Source of the DNA: an uncultured Clostridia bacterium
Lineage (GTDB): Bacteria > Bacillota > Clostridia > Oscillospirales > Acutalibacteraceae
Direction of reading: 5' to 3'
Length of the DNA: 64,000 bases
Assembly: GCA_938034875.1 (NCBI GenBank)
Contig: CALHND010000002.1
Span: 1-64,000, forward strand
Below the pieces are notes generated by a model, which saw only the letters and a program-made list of their open reading frames with translations, was not told the origin of the DNA and made no database searches. Shown piece after piece: positions 7,510-15,280 of the stretch; the first letter of the stretch is position 1, and the number at the start of each line of letters is the position of its first letter. The translations under genes were made by a program, and so were the position numbers.

Positions 7510-7538
7510 TTGACAATACACAAAATTAATAGTACCAT
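7510..7538 (+). promoter_or_regulatory. Possible promoter of the PqqD-like gene
   Basis: TTGACA at 7510-7515, 17 bases, then TACCAT at 7533-7538. The -35 is perfect and the -10 is weak, which could mean regulation. Confidence 0.4.
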
Positions 7539-7566
7539 TTAATAAAAACCCAGGGGGATTATTTGA

Positions 7567-7830
7567 ATGAAAATTAAATCAAGCTATAAGCTGCGCACTG
7601 TTGCTGGCGAAAACATGGTTGTAAATGTTGGTAATGACCCCGATACTTTCAATGGTGTTATAATGCTGAACGACACCGGTGCATTTTTGTGGAAACTTCT
7701 TGAAAAAGGCGCCGAGCGCGATGAAATGATTGCTTCGTTAATCAGTGAATATAAAATTGATGAAGCAACCGCTGATGAAGCCGTTAACAACTTTATGGAA
7801 AGTATAAAAAACGCGAATCTTTGCGAATAA
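7567..7830 (+). CDS. PqqD-family protein (RiPP-recognition-element fold), stand-alone
   Basis: An 87-residue protein with the PqqD pattern: VNVGNDPDTFNGVIMLNDTG, AFLWKLLEKGAERDEMIASL, then DEATADEAVNNFMESIKNANL. PqqD domains fold as small winged-helix modules and bind leader peptides of ribosomally made, modified peptides, usually beside a radical-SAM enzyme. Here there is no radical-SAM gene, precursor or transporter nearby. The neighbours are the divergent cotJ operon and the convergent htrA. An AGGGGG ribosome binding site supports the start. Function is open: a partner for a distant peptide-maturation locus, or a spore-related adaptor. Confidence 0.85.
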   Translation: MKIKSSYKLRTVAGENMVVNVGNDPDTFNGVIMLNDTGAFLWKLLEKGAERDEMIASLISEYKIDEATADEAVNNFMESIKNANLCE

Positions 7831-7847
7831 CATTTAAAGAACACAAA

Positions 7848-7887
7848 AACTGACCGTACGGCAAAAATGCTGTACGGTCAGTTTATT
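7848..7887. terminator. Bidirectional terminator between the PqqD-like gene and htrA
   Basis: A long near-perfect stem, ACTGACCGTACgGC / GCtGTACGGTCAGT, with an AAAAA-type loop, and A and T runs on both sides. It serves two convergent genes. Confidence 0.85.
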
Positions 7888-7903
7888 ATTTATTTTTCTT
7901 TTA

Positions 7904-9370
7904 TCAGCCGTTTGAGCCAAGTGTAACCTTAACGCTGCCCTGTGAACCATTGCGGTAGATTCCAACAGTAACTTGATCTCCTGCATTGTGGCTGTTTATT
8001 GCATTAATAAGGTCTTCATATGCTGTGATTGTAGTATCACCAAAAGAAATGATAATATCTCCACTCTTTATGCCCGCTGCCTCTGCAGGACCACCTTCAG
8101 TAACAGCAGCAACATAAGCGCCGCCTGTAAAGGCTCTGTTAATTTCTACTCCAAGATAAGGCTTTCCATTTGACTGATTATTGCTCATTCCATTTTCGAT
8201 AATATCATTGCAAATATCAACAACTGTATTTACCGGAATACAGAATCCCATGCCTTCATATCCATCGGCAGAAATCTTAACGTTGGGCACTCCAACAAGC
8301 CGTCCCGATGCATCAACAAGTGCCCCGCCTGAGTTACCCGGGTTGATTGCGGCGTCGGTCTGAATAAGTGACATTGTAACCGAATCAACCGAAATCTGAC
8401 GGTCAAGTCCGCTGATTATTCCACTGGTAACAGAACCTGCGTACTGAATTCCTCCTGGATTTCCGATAGCGATAACAGTCTGACCGAGAGCAAGCTTTGA
8501 TGAGTCACCGATTTCAACAGCAGTAAGACCCGTCTTTTCAATTTTAAGAACGGCAAGGTCTGCAGCTGAATTATATCCGATTATGGTTGCATCAATGCCG
8601 TTTTCGCTGTCGTTATCAAGATAGACTTTAATTGAAGCATCTGTAACATTTGATGAGTAAACACTAGATATTACATGATAATTGGTAATAATATATCCGT
8701 CTGTAGAATAAACAACTCCTGAACCATAGCTGGTTGACTGTGAATTCTGGGGGTTGCCGTAATTGCCGAAAAACGAGTAATATGAATTGTTTTTAACATT
8801 CATATTTACTTCGATGCACACGACGCTCGGAGTAACTGTTTTAGCGACTGCCTCTACGGTAGACATTTCAACATTTGATGTAATGATATTAGTTTTATTT
8901 GTGGTATTATTTTGCAATGTACCGTTTGAGTCAGACATAAATACGCGCATTGCTGCTACCGAAGCAACGCTGGCAACTATTGCAGCAATAAGCATGCAAA
9001 TAATTACCTTACCAAGAGTAACAGGTTTACGCTCCTTTTTCTTTGCTGCAACAGCCTCGTGTGATGCATACACCGGTGCTGTATGTGTCTGACTGGTATA
9101 TCCGCTTTGCGAATAACTGTTGTAAGGATAAGTAGGCTGTGTATAATCCGACTGTCGAGATTGATAGGTATATTGCTGGGAATATTGGTCAGCGTTTTGT
9201 TGGCTGCCATCCGAGCCGGATTGCTGAGAATAGACAGAATCCTGGATTATTTGGTCACTTTTGTAGCTATACGACTGTTCACCAGCTGAATCTTGGTTGT
9301 TTTCAGCAGATTGTGCATCGCGGTTTTCTACATCCCCCGCATTATTTTTAATTTCATCAAATTCGTTCAT
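7904..9370 (-). CDS. HtrA/DegP-like membrane-anchored serine protease with PDZ domain
   Basis: A 488-residue protein in four parts. The first 108 residues are a Ser/Gln/Tyr-rich, disordered cytoplasmic tail. A membrane anchor follows at about 119-141. The S1C trypsin-like domain has the triad His232 (TNYHV), Asp271 (AADLAVLKI) and Ser347 (GNSGGAL). A PDZ domain spans about 400-485. HtrA enzymes degrade or refold damaged proteins outside the membrane. It is transcribed on its own with an AAGGAAG site and ends at a shared terminator. The divergent class A PBP suggests envelope quality control. The long Q/Y/S-rich tail is more extensive than in Bacillus HtrA. This is the second HtrA-like protease in the window, after 634-2061. 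Confidence 0.94.
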   Translation of the reverse strand: MNEFDEIKNNAGDVENRDAQSAENNQDSAGEQSYSYKSDQIIQDSVYSQQSGSDGSQQNADQYSQQYTYQSRQSDYTQPTYPYNSYSQSGYTSQTHTAPVYASHEAVAAKKKERKPVTLGKVIICMLIAAIVASVASVAAMRVFMSDSNGTLQNNTTNKTNIITSNVEMSTVEAVAKTVTPSVVCIEVNMNVKNNSYYSFFGNYGNPQNSQSTSYGSGVVYSTDGYIITNYHVISSVYSSNVTDASIKVYLDNDSENGIDATIIGYNSAADLAVLKIEKTGLTAVEIGDSSKLALGQTVIAIGNPGGIQYAGSVTSGIISGLDRQISVDSVTMSLIQTDAAINPGNSGGALVDASGRLVGVPNVKISADGYEGMGFCIPVNTVVDICNDIIENGMSNNQSNGKPYLGVEINRAFTGGAYVAAVTEGGPAEAAGIKSGDIIISFGDTTITAYEDLINAINSHNAGDQVTVGIYRNGSQGSVKVTLGSNG

Positions 9371-9805
9371 TTAAAGTCTTCCTTTCGATAAATAAAGGTT
9401 GTAATTTATTAAAATTGTGATTTAGAAGCTAAAGCTATAATAGTAATAATATGTTACTCGCCAGTAGCAAAATTATGAATATAGAGTAAACAAATTAGTC
9501 CAAAATTATTTTAATATGCCATATTGGGCACAAAAACAGCAATAGTACTAGAAATTTTAATTAATATGTGATATTATAAACAACAAAAGGTTGTATGTTG
9601 TCATCCTTTTTGTGTTATAAACGTTTCGGCAAGGCTTTTTTACATTTAACTATAAGTTTATACTTTTTAATGTAATAGTCAAGTTATAATATGTAAAAAG
9701 GTTAAAATACTGTAACTTCATTTTTTTAAAAATGTGGTATAATTATTATTTGCAAACAGAGTTAAGTAAAATTTAGTTTTTCACTTTCTTTTAGGAGGCG
9801 ATTTT
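9371..9805. promoter_or_regulatory. Divergent promoter region between htrA and the PBP gene
   Basis: 435 bp without a gene. A -10-like TATAAT lies at 9738-9743 with an upstream TGTG, and another at 9685-9690 (AGTTATAATATG). Neither has a strong -35. An AGGAGG site precedes the PBP start. The htrA promoter should lie at the left end but is not clear. Confidence 0.4.
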
Positions 9806-12451
9806 ATGGCCAACGATTTTGAACAAAAACACAACGTGGACCGTACATCCGGAACGCGTCACACTGGTGGTTTCAGTACGACATCCTCCGGACAAACCGG
9901 TTCAAAGCAACAAGCAGCACGCGGCGGTCAGCAAGGTCCCGACAGCCGAAGATACACCGGAAGCAGCACTGAGCACAACAGAGCACAACGTGCTCCGATG
10001 TCGCGCAGTGCATACGGCTCACAAAGAAGCCAAAGAAATTTAAGTTCGAGGACTTCTTCGGGCAATGTAAACAAACCCCCAAAGAACAAAAAAGATACAA
10101 AGCCGCTAACAAATGCAAACCGTATTTGGCGCACAGTGGGCAAAATTGCTCTTTCTGTTTTCCTTATCGGCGTAATTGCAGCATTTCTTGTTATCGGCGC
10201 CTTTGGAATCTATATGTTTGGGTTTGTAGATGATTCAATTGATTACAACCTTAACGACCTGACGGTCAACCAAAAATCGGTCATCTATGTACGAGACAGT
10301 AAAGATTCGGATAACTGGGTCGTTTATCAGGAGCTCTACGAGGAAAACCGCGAATGGGTAGATCTTGAAAATATGACTGCGGACCTTCCGCATGCATTTG
10401 TAGCCGCAGAGGATCAGCGTTTTTACACCCACAGCGGTGTCGACTGGAAACGCACCATAGCTTCTTTTGCAAACATGGTTGTCCCCTTCCTCGGCTCTCA
10501 GCAAGGCGGCTCTACCATCGATCAGCAGTTAATTAAAAACTTAACCAACGACAACGATGTTAGCCCGATGAGAAAAATACGCGAAATCATGCGTGCAAGA
10601 AAAATTGACGCAACATATTCAAAAGATGTAATTATTGAATGTTACCTTAATTATATCTATCTTAATAATAACTGTTACGGTGTTCAAGCTGCTGCCAAAT
10701 ACTACTTTGACAAACCGTCATCAGATTTAAACATTCAGGAATGTGCGTCGCTCGCCGCTATTACAAAAGAGCCGGCAGCTTACGACCCTATCACCGAAAT
10801 GGAAACGCATAAAATGCGTCGCGACTGGGTCATTTCCGAGATGTACAATCAAGGATACATTAGCGAAGAGCAGATGAACGAAGCTATTGCATCAAAAGTT
10901 GAGCTTGCTGGTATTGCAGGTAAACGCTACAACGCCCTCCAGTCAAACGGAGAGGATATAAGCGACGAGGATGCTGAAGCTGACAGCGAGGATACAACAG
11001 AAGACAGCAACGTTTTCTCCTACTTTACCGATACACTCATAGACCAGCTTGTAAAAGACCTTGTTGAGCAAAAGGGATATACCGAATCCGGTGCAGAGGA
11101 CCTGCTCTATCGTGGTGGTCTGAAAATATATGCAACACTGGATACCAGCATACAAGATGTTGTCGACGATGTATTTACAACTAACACAAACTGGTCAAAG
11201 GTTTATAATATTAAAGACACTCCCACGGGTGCTATGACAATAATGGACTACGAAGGTCATGTTGTTGCCATATGTGGTGGCAGAGGAGAAAAAACAGTCA
11301 GTCGTGGACTTAACCATGCAACTGCTGCTCATCAGCCCGGTTCTTCAATGAAGCCGGTGGGCATTTATGCAGCGGCGATTGAGGAAAACCTTATAACATG
11401 GTCGACTTTAGTTAAAAACTCAGATCTCACCTATAATGGCACAAAGCTGAGAAACTACGACTGGTCAACCAGTGCACCTGTTACGATTCAAAATGCGCTT
11501 GAGCGATCATTAAACCTTGTTCCCGCACGAGTTTTAATTGACTTTGGAGAGGAAGAGGCTTACGATTACGCAAAGAATAAATTTCACCTTAGTACGCTGG
11601 TAGACAGTGATAAAAATGTATCCGGTTTGGCTCTTGGCGGAAGCACTTATGGAGTCACAACAGTGGATATGTCTGCCGCATATGCTACATTCGGAAACGG
11701 CGGAAAATATTATGCCCCCACTACCTACGAGCTGGTACTGAATTCACGCGAAACACTTGAAAACTACAAGGAGCCGGTGCTTCAGTACAGCGGTGACAGC
11801 GAACAAGCAATTGGCGAAGATACTGCATACATTATGAACCAAATGCTTCGTACTACTGTTACCGGATCTCAAGCAACAGCAGGTGCAGCAGCTTTCAATG
11901 GTTGGCAAATAATAGCCAAAACCGGTACAACCAGTAATAACAAGGGCCGTTATTTTGTAGGAGGTACACCTCATTATATTTCGGCTGTATGGTTCGGCTG
12001 TGACCCTCCGAAATCAATGAATAGTTTGTCATCCGGCACTAACCCTGCACTCAGATTGTGGAAAGCTGTTTTCAAAACTGTTCATAAAGATCTTGAAAAA
12101 ACGACATTTGCAAAAAGCAGCAATGTAAAAACAGCTAAATATTGTGTACATTCCGGACTTATTGCAAGTTCAAAGTGCAGTGACACCACTCGAGTAGGAT
12201 ACTATAAACGAGATTATGCACCGGTTTGTACTGGCAAGCATATAGTTGTTGCCGGTGATGAAAACAGTTCATCAGGTGTATCTTCAGGTGCTTCATCAGG
12301 TACATCGTCTGGTGCCTCATCTGGTACCTCATCAGGAGCGACTTCCGGCACTTCATCCGGCACTTCATCCGGCGGAGGTTCAAGCGGAACAACAACCTCA
12401 TCAAAACCTACCACGTCATCAACCACCGCTACCTCTAAACCAGCAGCATAA
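9806..12451 (+). CDS. Class A penicillin-binding protein (PBP1a-like)
   Basis: This 881-residue bifunctional cell-wall synthase has a basic, Ser/Gly/Arg-rich cytoplasmic tail (1-110) and a membrane anchor at about 115-138. A GT51 glycosyltransferase domain carries the catalytic EDQRFYTH motif and GGSTIDQQL. A transpeptidase domain has S513-x-x-K516 (GSSMKP), SLN (RSLNLVP) and KTGT (AKTGTTS). It polymerises and cross-links peptidoglycan from lipid II. The last 65 residues are a low-complexity Ser-Gly-Thr tail (SSGASSGTSSG repeats) that may thread the wall. It is monocistronic with a good terminator. Exact paralogue (PBP1a, PBP1b or PBP2c-like) cannot be fixed. Confidence 0.96.
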   Translation: MANDFEQKHNVDRTSGTRHTGGFSTTSSGQTGSKQQAARGGQQGPDSRRYTGSSTEHNRAQRAPMSRSAYGSQRSQRNLSSRTSSGNVNKPPKNKKDTKPLTNANRIWRTVGKIALSVFLIGVIAAFLVIGAFGIYMFGFVDDSIDYNLNDLTVNQKSVIYVRDSKDSDNWVVYQELYEENREWVDLENMTADLPHAFVAAEDQRFYTHSGVDWKRTIASFANMVVPFLGSQQGGSTIDQQLIKNLTNDNDVSPMRKIREIMRARKIDATYSKDVIIECYLNYIYLNNNCYGVQAAAKYYFDKPSSDLNIQECASLAAITKEPAAYDPITEMETHKMRRDWVISEMYNQGYISEEQMNEAIASKVELAGIAGKRYNALQSNGEDISDEDAEADSEDTTEDSNVFSYFTDTLIDQLVKDLVEQKGYTESGAEDLLYRGGLKIYATLDTSIQDVVDDVFTTNTNWSKVYNIKDTPTGAMTIMDYEGHVVAICGGRGEKTVSRGLNHATAAHQPGSSMKPVGIYAAAIEENLITWSTLVKNSDLTYNGTKLRNYDWSTSAPVTIQNALERSLNLVPARVLIDFGEEEAYDYAKNKFHLSTLVDSDKNVSGLALGGSTYGVTTVDMSAAYATFGNGGKYYAPTTYELVLNSRETLENYKEPVLQYSGDSEQAIGEDTAYIMNQMLRTTVTGSQATAGAAAFNGWQIIAKTGTTSNNKGRYFVGGTPHYISAVWFGCDPPKSMNSLSSGTNPALRLWKAVFKTVHKDLEKTTFAKSSNVKTAKYCVHSGLIASSKCSDTTRVGYYKRDYAPVCTGKHIVVAGDENSSSGVSSGASSGTSSGASSGTSSGATSGTSSGTSSGGGSSGTTTSSKPTTSSTTATSKPAA

Positions 12452-12468
12452 ATGTAATCATATTTATT

Positions 12469-12499
12469 AAAAACCACCGGCAATGCCGGTGGTTTTTTT
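12469..12499 (+). terminator. Terminator of the PBP gene
   Basis: Stem AACCACCGGC / GCCGGTGGTT (12472-12481 with 12485-12494) and seven T. Confidence 0.9.
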
Positions 12500-12874
12500 A
12501 TTAGTAATAAAACGATCGTAGCTAAAGGCATATCGTGCTTTATTATTGATTTTAACACTCAATTTAGTGTTTGAATGTGTAAGTATACTAAAAATATATT
12601 AAGCGTTAATTGGCGACGTTTTGAAGCTTTTAGGCCATATAATTGTTATTTGTCACGTGACCTCTTTTAATATAATCCTCCAACAACAAAAAATTTGATT
12701 ATATTTAACTTTGGGCGTATTACATCATAAAATAATACAAAATATGTTGATTAGTACTGATCATTTTAAAACACAATTAAAATTGTAATATTTTTATATA
12801 TTGATACAATATTTATTATTATACAAATAGTTAATTTAGTTGTTGTAGATCATATAAATTGTTGAATTTCTGTA
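12500..12874. other. AT-rich intergenic region without a gene
   Basis: About 375 bp. I see no coding frame, RNA structure or strong promoter. A short palindrome TGTCACGTGAC at about 12651-12661 is the only ordered item. Confidence 0.5.
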
Positions 12875-12908
12875 AAAAAATAAAACGCCCTGTTAACAAG
12901 GCGTTTTA
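12875..12908 (-). terminator. Terminator of the HPr gene
   Basis: On the minus strand AAAACGCC pairs with GGCGTTTT around TTGTTAACAG and is followed by ATTTTTTTA. Confidence 0.8.
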
Positions 12909-12922
12909 TACCAATTTATGAA

Positions 12923-13186
12923 TTATTCGGCAAATCCCGATTCAACAAGAGCAACAAGTCCGTCTACAGCTGCTTCTTCATCGGCGCCATCAGCAATGAT
13001 TTTAATACCTGTACCGCCAACAATACCCAGCGAAAGAACGCCCAGAAGGCTTTTTGCATTAACGCGACGTTCCTCTTTTTCTACCCAAATAGAAGATTTG
13101 TGTTCATTAGCTTTTTGAATAAAGAAAGTAGCGGGACGAGCATGCAGGCCAACCTTATTCTGAACAACGACATCCTTAATAAACAT
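12923..13186 (-). CDS. ptsH: Phosphocarrier protein HPr
   Basis: 87 residues. The active-site histidine lies in GLHARPATFFIQKA and the regulatory serine in KSLLGVLSLGI (equivalent to Bacillus Ser46). HPr passes phosphate from enzyme I to sugar-specific EIIA proteins. In Firmicutes its serine phosphorylation by HPr kinase drives catabolite repression with CcpA. Presence of the histidine argues against Crh. I chose the ATG at 13184-13186 over a TTG one codon upstream because AGGAG sits eight bases before it. It is monocistronic, and ptsI is not next to it. Confidence 0.94.
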   Translation of the reverse strand: MFIKDVVVQNKVGLHARPATFFIQKANEHKSSIWVEKEERRVNAKSLLGVLSLGIVGGTGIKIIADGADEEAAVDGLVALVESGFAE

Positions 13187-13229
13187 CAATATCGCTCCTT
13201 ATATAATCATAATATCTTTCTGTAAATAT

Positions 13230-13257
13230 ATTATATCACAAATGGACACAAGGTCAA
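13230..13257 (-). promoter_or_regulatory. Promoter of the HPr gene
   Basis: TTGACC, 16 bases, TATAAT on the minus strand, about 45 bases before the start. Confidence 0.6.
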
Positions 13258-13393
13258 TGATATAAAACACAATATGAAAAAAGTTCTGTTTTGTCTACAA
13301 ATCACGACCGTTTTTTTGCACCATACTTTGTAGACTTTCACTACATTTCTTTGAAATTGTATCTCATTTTGACTAAAATATTCATGTGTCCGT

Positions 13394-14137
13394 CTATTTT
13401 TTATTTTTTTGATTTAAATAATTTAAAACAAAAAGCCGTTCTTTCTCACTCAAATCTGCCGTTTCAAGCATATCCGGACGCTTGTCCGCTGTCTCTGTAA
13501 GCATCTTTTTGCGGCGCCAATCGGCTATATTTTTATGGTGCCCAGACAAAAGCACATCAGGGATTCCCCTACCTTGCCATTCGGGAGGACGAGTATACTG
13601 TGGATATTCGAGCAAACCGGAAAAGTGGCTTTCTTCGGTAAAACACTCGTCATTCGAAAGCACGCCCTTGACCATTCTGCAAACAGCATCGGTCAGTATC
13701 AGCGCCGGCATTTCGCCGCCAGTAAGAACATAATCCCCTACCGATATTTCCTCATCCACTATTTCGTCCAGCAGTCGCTGGTCGACACCCTCGTAGTGAC
13801 CGCATAATATTACAAAACCGTCTGTCTTAGACAGCTCCAGTGCACGCTGTTGCGTTAATACATTACCTTTTGGCGACATATAGATGACATGAGGTTTATC
13901 ACCGCGTTTTTCACATATCGATTTATAACAGTCATATATAGGTTGTGCAGACATTACCATTCCCATACCACCACCGTAAGGATAATCATCGGTACGTCCG
14001 TGTTTATTTTCGGTAAATGGGCGAATATCAGTACATTCAACCGATATCAAGCCCGACGAAATAGCACGTCCAATAATGCTTTCCTGCAAAAACGCATTAC
14101 ACATATCAGGAAAAAGGGTCATAATGTCAATTTTCAT
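13394..14137 (-). CDS. trmD: tRNA (guanine-N1-)-methyltransferase TrmD
   Basis: A SPOUT-class enzyme of 247 residues that methylates G37 of tRNAs reading CNN and CGG codons, preventing +1 frameshifts. The trefoil-knot motifs are present: YPYGGGMGMVMSAQP, LCGHYEGVDQR, and GDYVLTGGE for S-adenosylmethionine binding. The ATG at 14135-14137 is preferred to a TTG two codons upstream. It overlaps the end of rimM by 11 bases, so the two are coupled. It is the last gene of the ylxM-ffh-rpsP-khpA-rimM-trmD operon. Bacillus has rplS next, and here it does not follow. Confidence 0.97.
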   Translation of the reverse strand: MKIDIMTLFPDMCNAFLQESIIGRAISSGLISVECTDIRPFTENKHGRTDDYPYGGGMGMVMSAQPIYDCYKSICEKRGDKPHVIYMSPKGNVLTQQRALELSKTDGFVILCGHYEGVDQRLLDEIVDEEISVGDYVLTGGEMPALILTDAVCRMVKGVLSNDECFTEESHFSGLLEYPQYTRPPEWQGRGIPDVLLSGHHKNIADWRRKKMLTETADKRPDMLETADLSEKERLFVLNYLNQKNKK

Positions 14138-14642
14138 CGTCAAATATACCTTTCATAGGACGAATAAGCATCTTTTGACTTTCGACATCAACCGAAACTA
14201 CCACCTCATCGATAACAGGAATAAGGTACTCTCCGCGTTGATTGCTAATATGCCAAACATCGTTAGCACCCGTCTTTGAAACATCGCTGATCTGTCCGTA
14301 AAGTATTCCATTATCATAATCGAAAACTTCACATCCAAGCAAATCCTGAACAAAATATTTGCCCTCAGGCAGTTTTGCGTCCTTGCGACTGATATAAACA
14401 ACTTTGCCGCGGAAGCGCTCTGCCTGTTCAACTGTATCAATATCCGGCACCTTGACGATTGCAATGTTTTTATGTGGTTTGCAAGCAACCTTAGTCCACT
14501 TTTCACTGCCATCAGATGATAAATACAGCGTTTTAAACGCAGACATGAATTCCGGTGAATCGCACCAACACTCCATGCGCATTTCGCCGCGTATGCCGTG
14601 CGTGCCTGTTATTTTTCCGGCTTCTATATATTGTTTGAGCAT
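14127..14642 (-). CDS. rimM: 16S rRNA processing / 30S maturation factor RimM
   Basis: 171 residues. The N-terminal RimM beta barrel has GKITGTHGIRGEMRM. The C-terminal PRC-like barrel spans about 95-165, with the segment GEYLIPVIDEVV. RimM binds S19 and helps mature the head of the 30S subunit. It lies between khpA and trmD. An 82-bp gap with a hairpin separates it from khpA, while it overlaps trmD. Confidence 0.95.
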   Translation of the reverse strand: MLKQYIEAGKITGTHGIRGEMRMECWCDSPEFMSAFKTLYLSSDGSEKWTKVACKPHKNIAIVKVPDIDTVEQAERFRGKVVYISRKDAKLPEGKYFVQDLLGCEVFDYDNGILYGQISDVSKTGANDVWHISNQRGEYLIPVIDEVVVSVDVESQKMLIRPMKGIFDDEN

Positions 14643-14678
14643 TTCTAAGCTCCTTATTATTTTAATATTATAAAACCA

Positions 14679-14704
14679 AAGGGACAGACTGAAGTCTGCC
14701 CCTT
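14679..14704 (-). terminator. Intra-operon hairpin between khpA and rimM
   Basis: AAGGGaCAGACT pairs with AGTCTGcCCCTT around a 2-base gap (12-bp stem with one mismatch). On the minus strand it is followed by TTGGTTTTATAATATT. It could be a partial terminator lowering rimM-trmD expression relative to rpsP, or an RNA processing site. Confidence 0.5.
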
Positions 14705-14724
14705 CGATTACCTCGACATATTAA

Positions 14725-14958
14725 TTAGTCGATTTCAACCATGATTTTTTGTCCGTTACGGTTAGCAACCGAGCGCATAAGCGTACGAATTTCCTTAGCT
14801 ATGCGACCCTGCTTGCCAATGACTCTGCCCATATCGTCGGGAGCAACATGGAGATGATACACCATTATACCCTCGGCATCAGCATTGTCTACTGTAACGG
14901 TTACCTGGTCGGGGCATTTTACAAGGCCGCGAGCAATAGTAACCAATAATTGTTCCAT
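14725..14958 (-). CDS. khpA: KH-domain RNA-binding protein KhpA (YlqC)
   Basis: A 77-residue single KH domain. The GxxG loop is visible in VIGKQGRIAKEIRTLMRSV, preceded by DDMGR. KhpA pairs with the Jag/EloR/KhpB protein and binds many small RNAs. In Gram-positive bacteria it affects cell division and elongation. Its place right after rpsP in the ffh operon is conserved in Firmicutes and supports the call. Confidence 0.94.
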   Translation of the reverse strand: MEQLLVTIARGLVKCPDQVTVTVDNADAEGIMVYHLHVAPDDMGRVIGKQGRIAKEIRTLMRSVANRNGQKIMVEID

Positions 14959-14975
14959 TTACGGTTCCTCCAAGA

Positions 14976-15218
14976 TTACAGAATGCCGTTTTTCTTAAGA
15001 AGAGACTTAACGGTATCTGTCGGCTGTGCGCCGTTACCAATCCATTTTTGAACCTTCTCTGCATCAACCTTTACCTCTGCAGGATTGGTAAGCGGATTGT
15101 AGTATCCAATCTCCTCAATAAAACGACCATCGCGCGGATATCTTGAATCTGCAACTACAATGCGATAAAACGGAGCCTTTTTTGCACCCATTCTGCGAAG
15201 TCTAATTTTTACTGCCAT
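14976..15218 (-). CDS. rpsP: 30S ribosomal protein S16
   Basis: 80 residues starting MAVKIRLRRMGAKKAPFYRI, with VADSRYPRDGRFIEEIGYYNP, the family signature. S16 stabilises the 16S rRNA 5' domain early in 30S assembly. I start at the ATG at 15216-15218, placed eight bases after AGGAGG. An upstream GTG in frame would overlap that site. It lies between ffh and khpA as in Bacillus. Confidence 0.97.
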   Translation of the reverse strand: MAVKIRLRRMGAKKAPFYRIVVADSRYPRDGRFIEEIGYYNPLTNPAEVKVDAEKVQKWIGNGAQPTDTVKSLLKKNGIL

Positions 15219-15280
15219 TTTCAGCACCTCCTAATTTAATTTTACTTGTATATTCACCTGATAAAATAATCGGGATGAAA

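Noticed and set aside
7411..7510. A SigE-type promoter for cotJABC
   Set aside because: A CATATAGT resembling the -10 is present, but I could not find a -35 at acceptable distance, so I did not annotate it.
12214..12558. Minus-strand Pro/Glu/Val repeat frame opposite the PBP tail
   Set aside because: The repeat arises from the Ser-Gly-Thr codons of the PBP tail read backwards.
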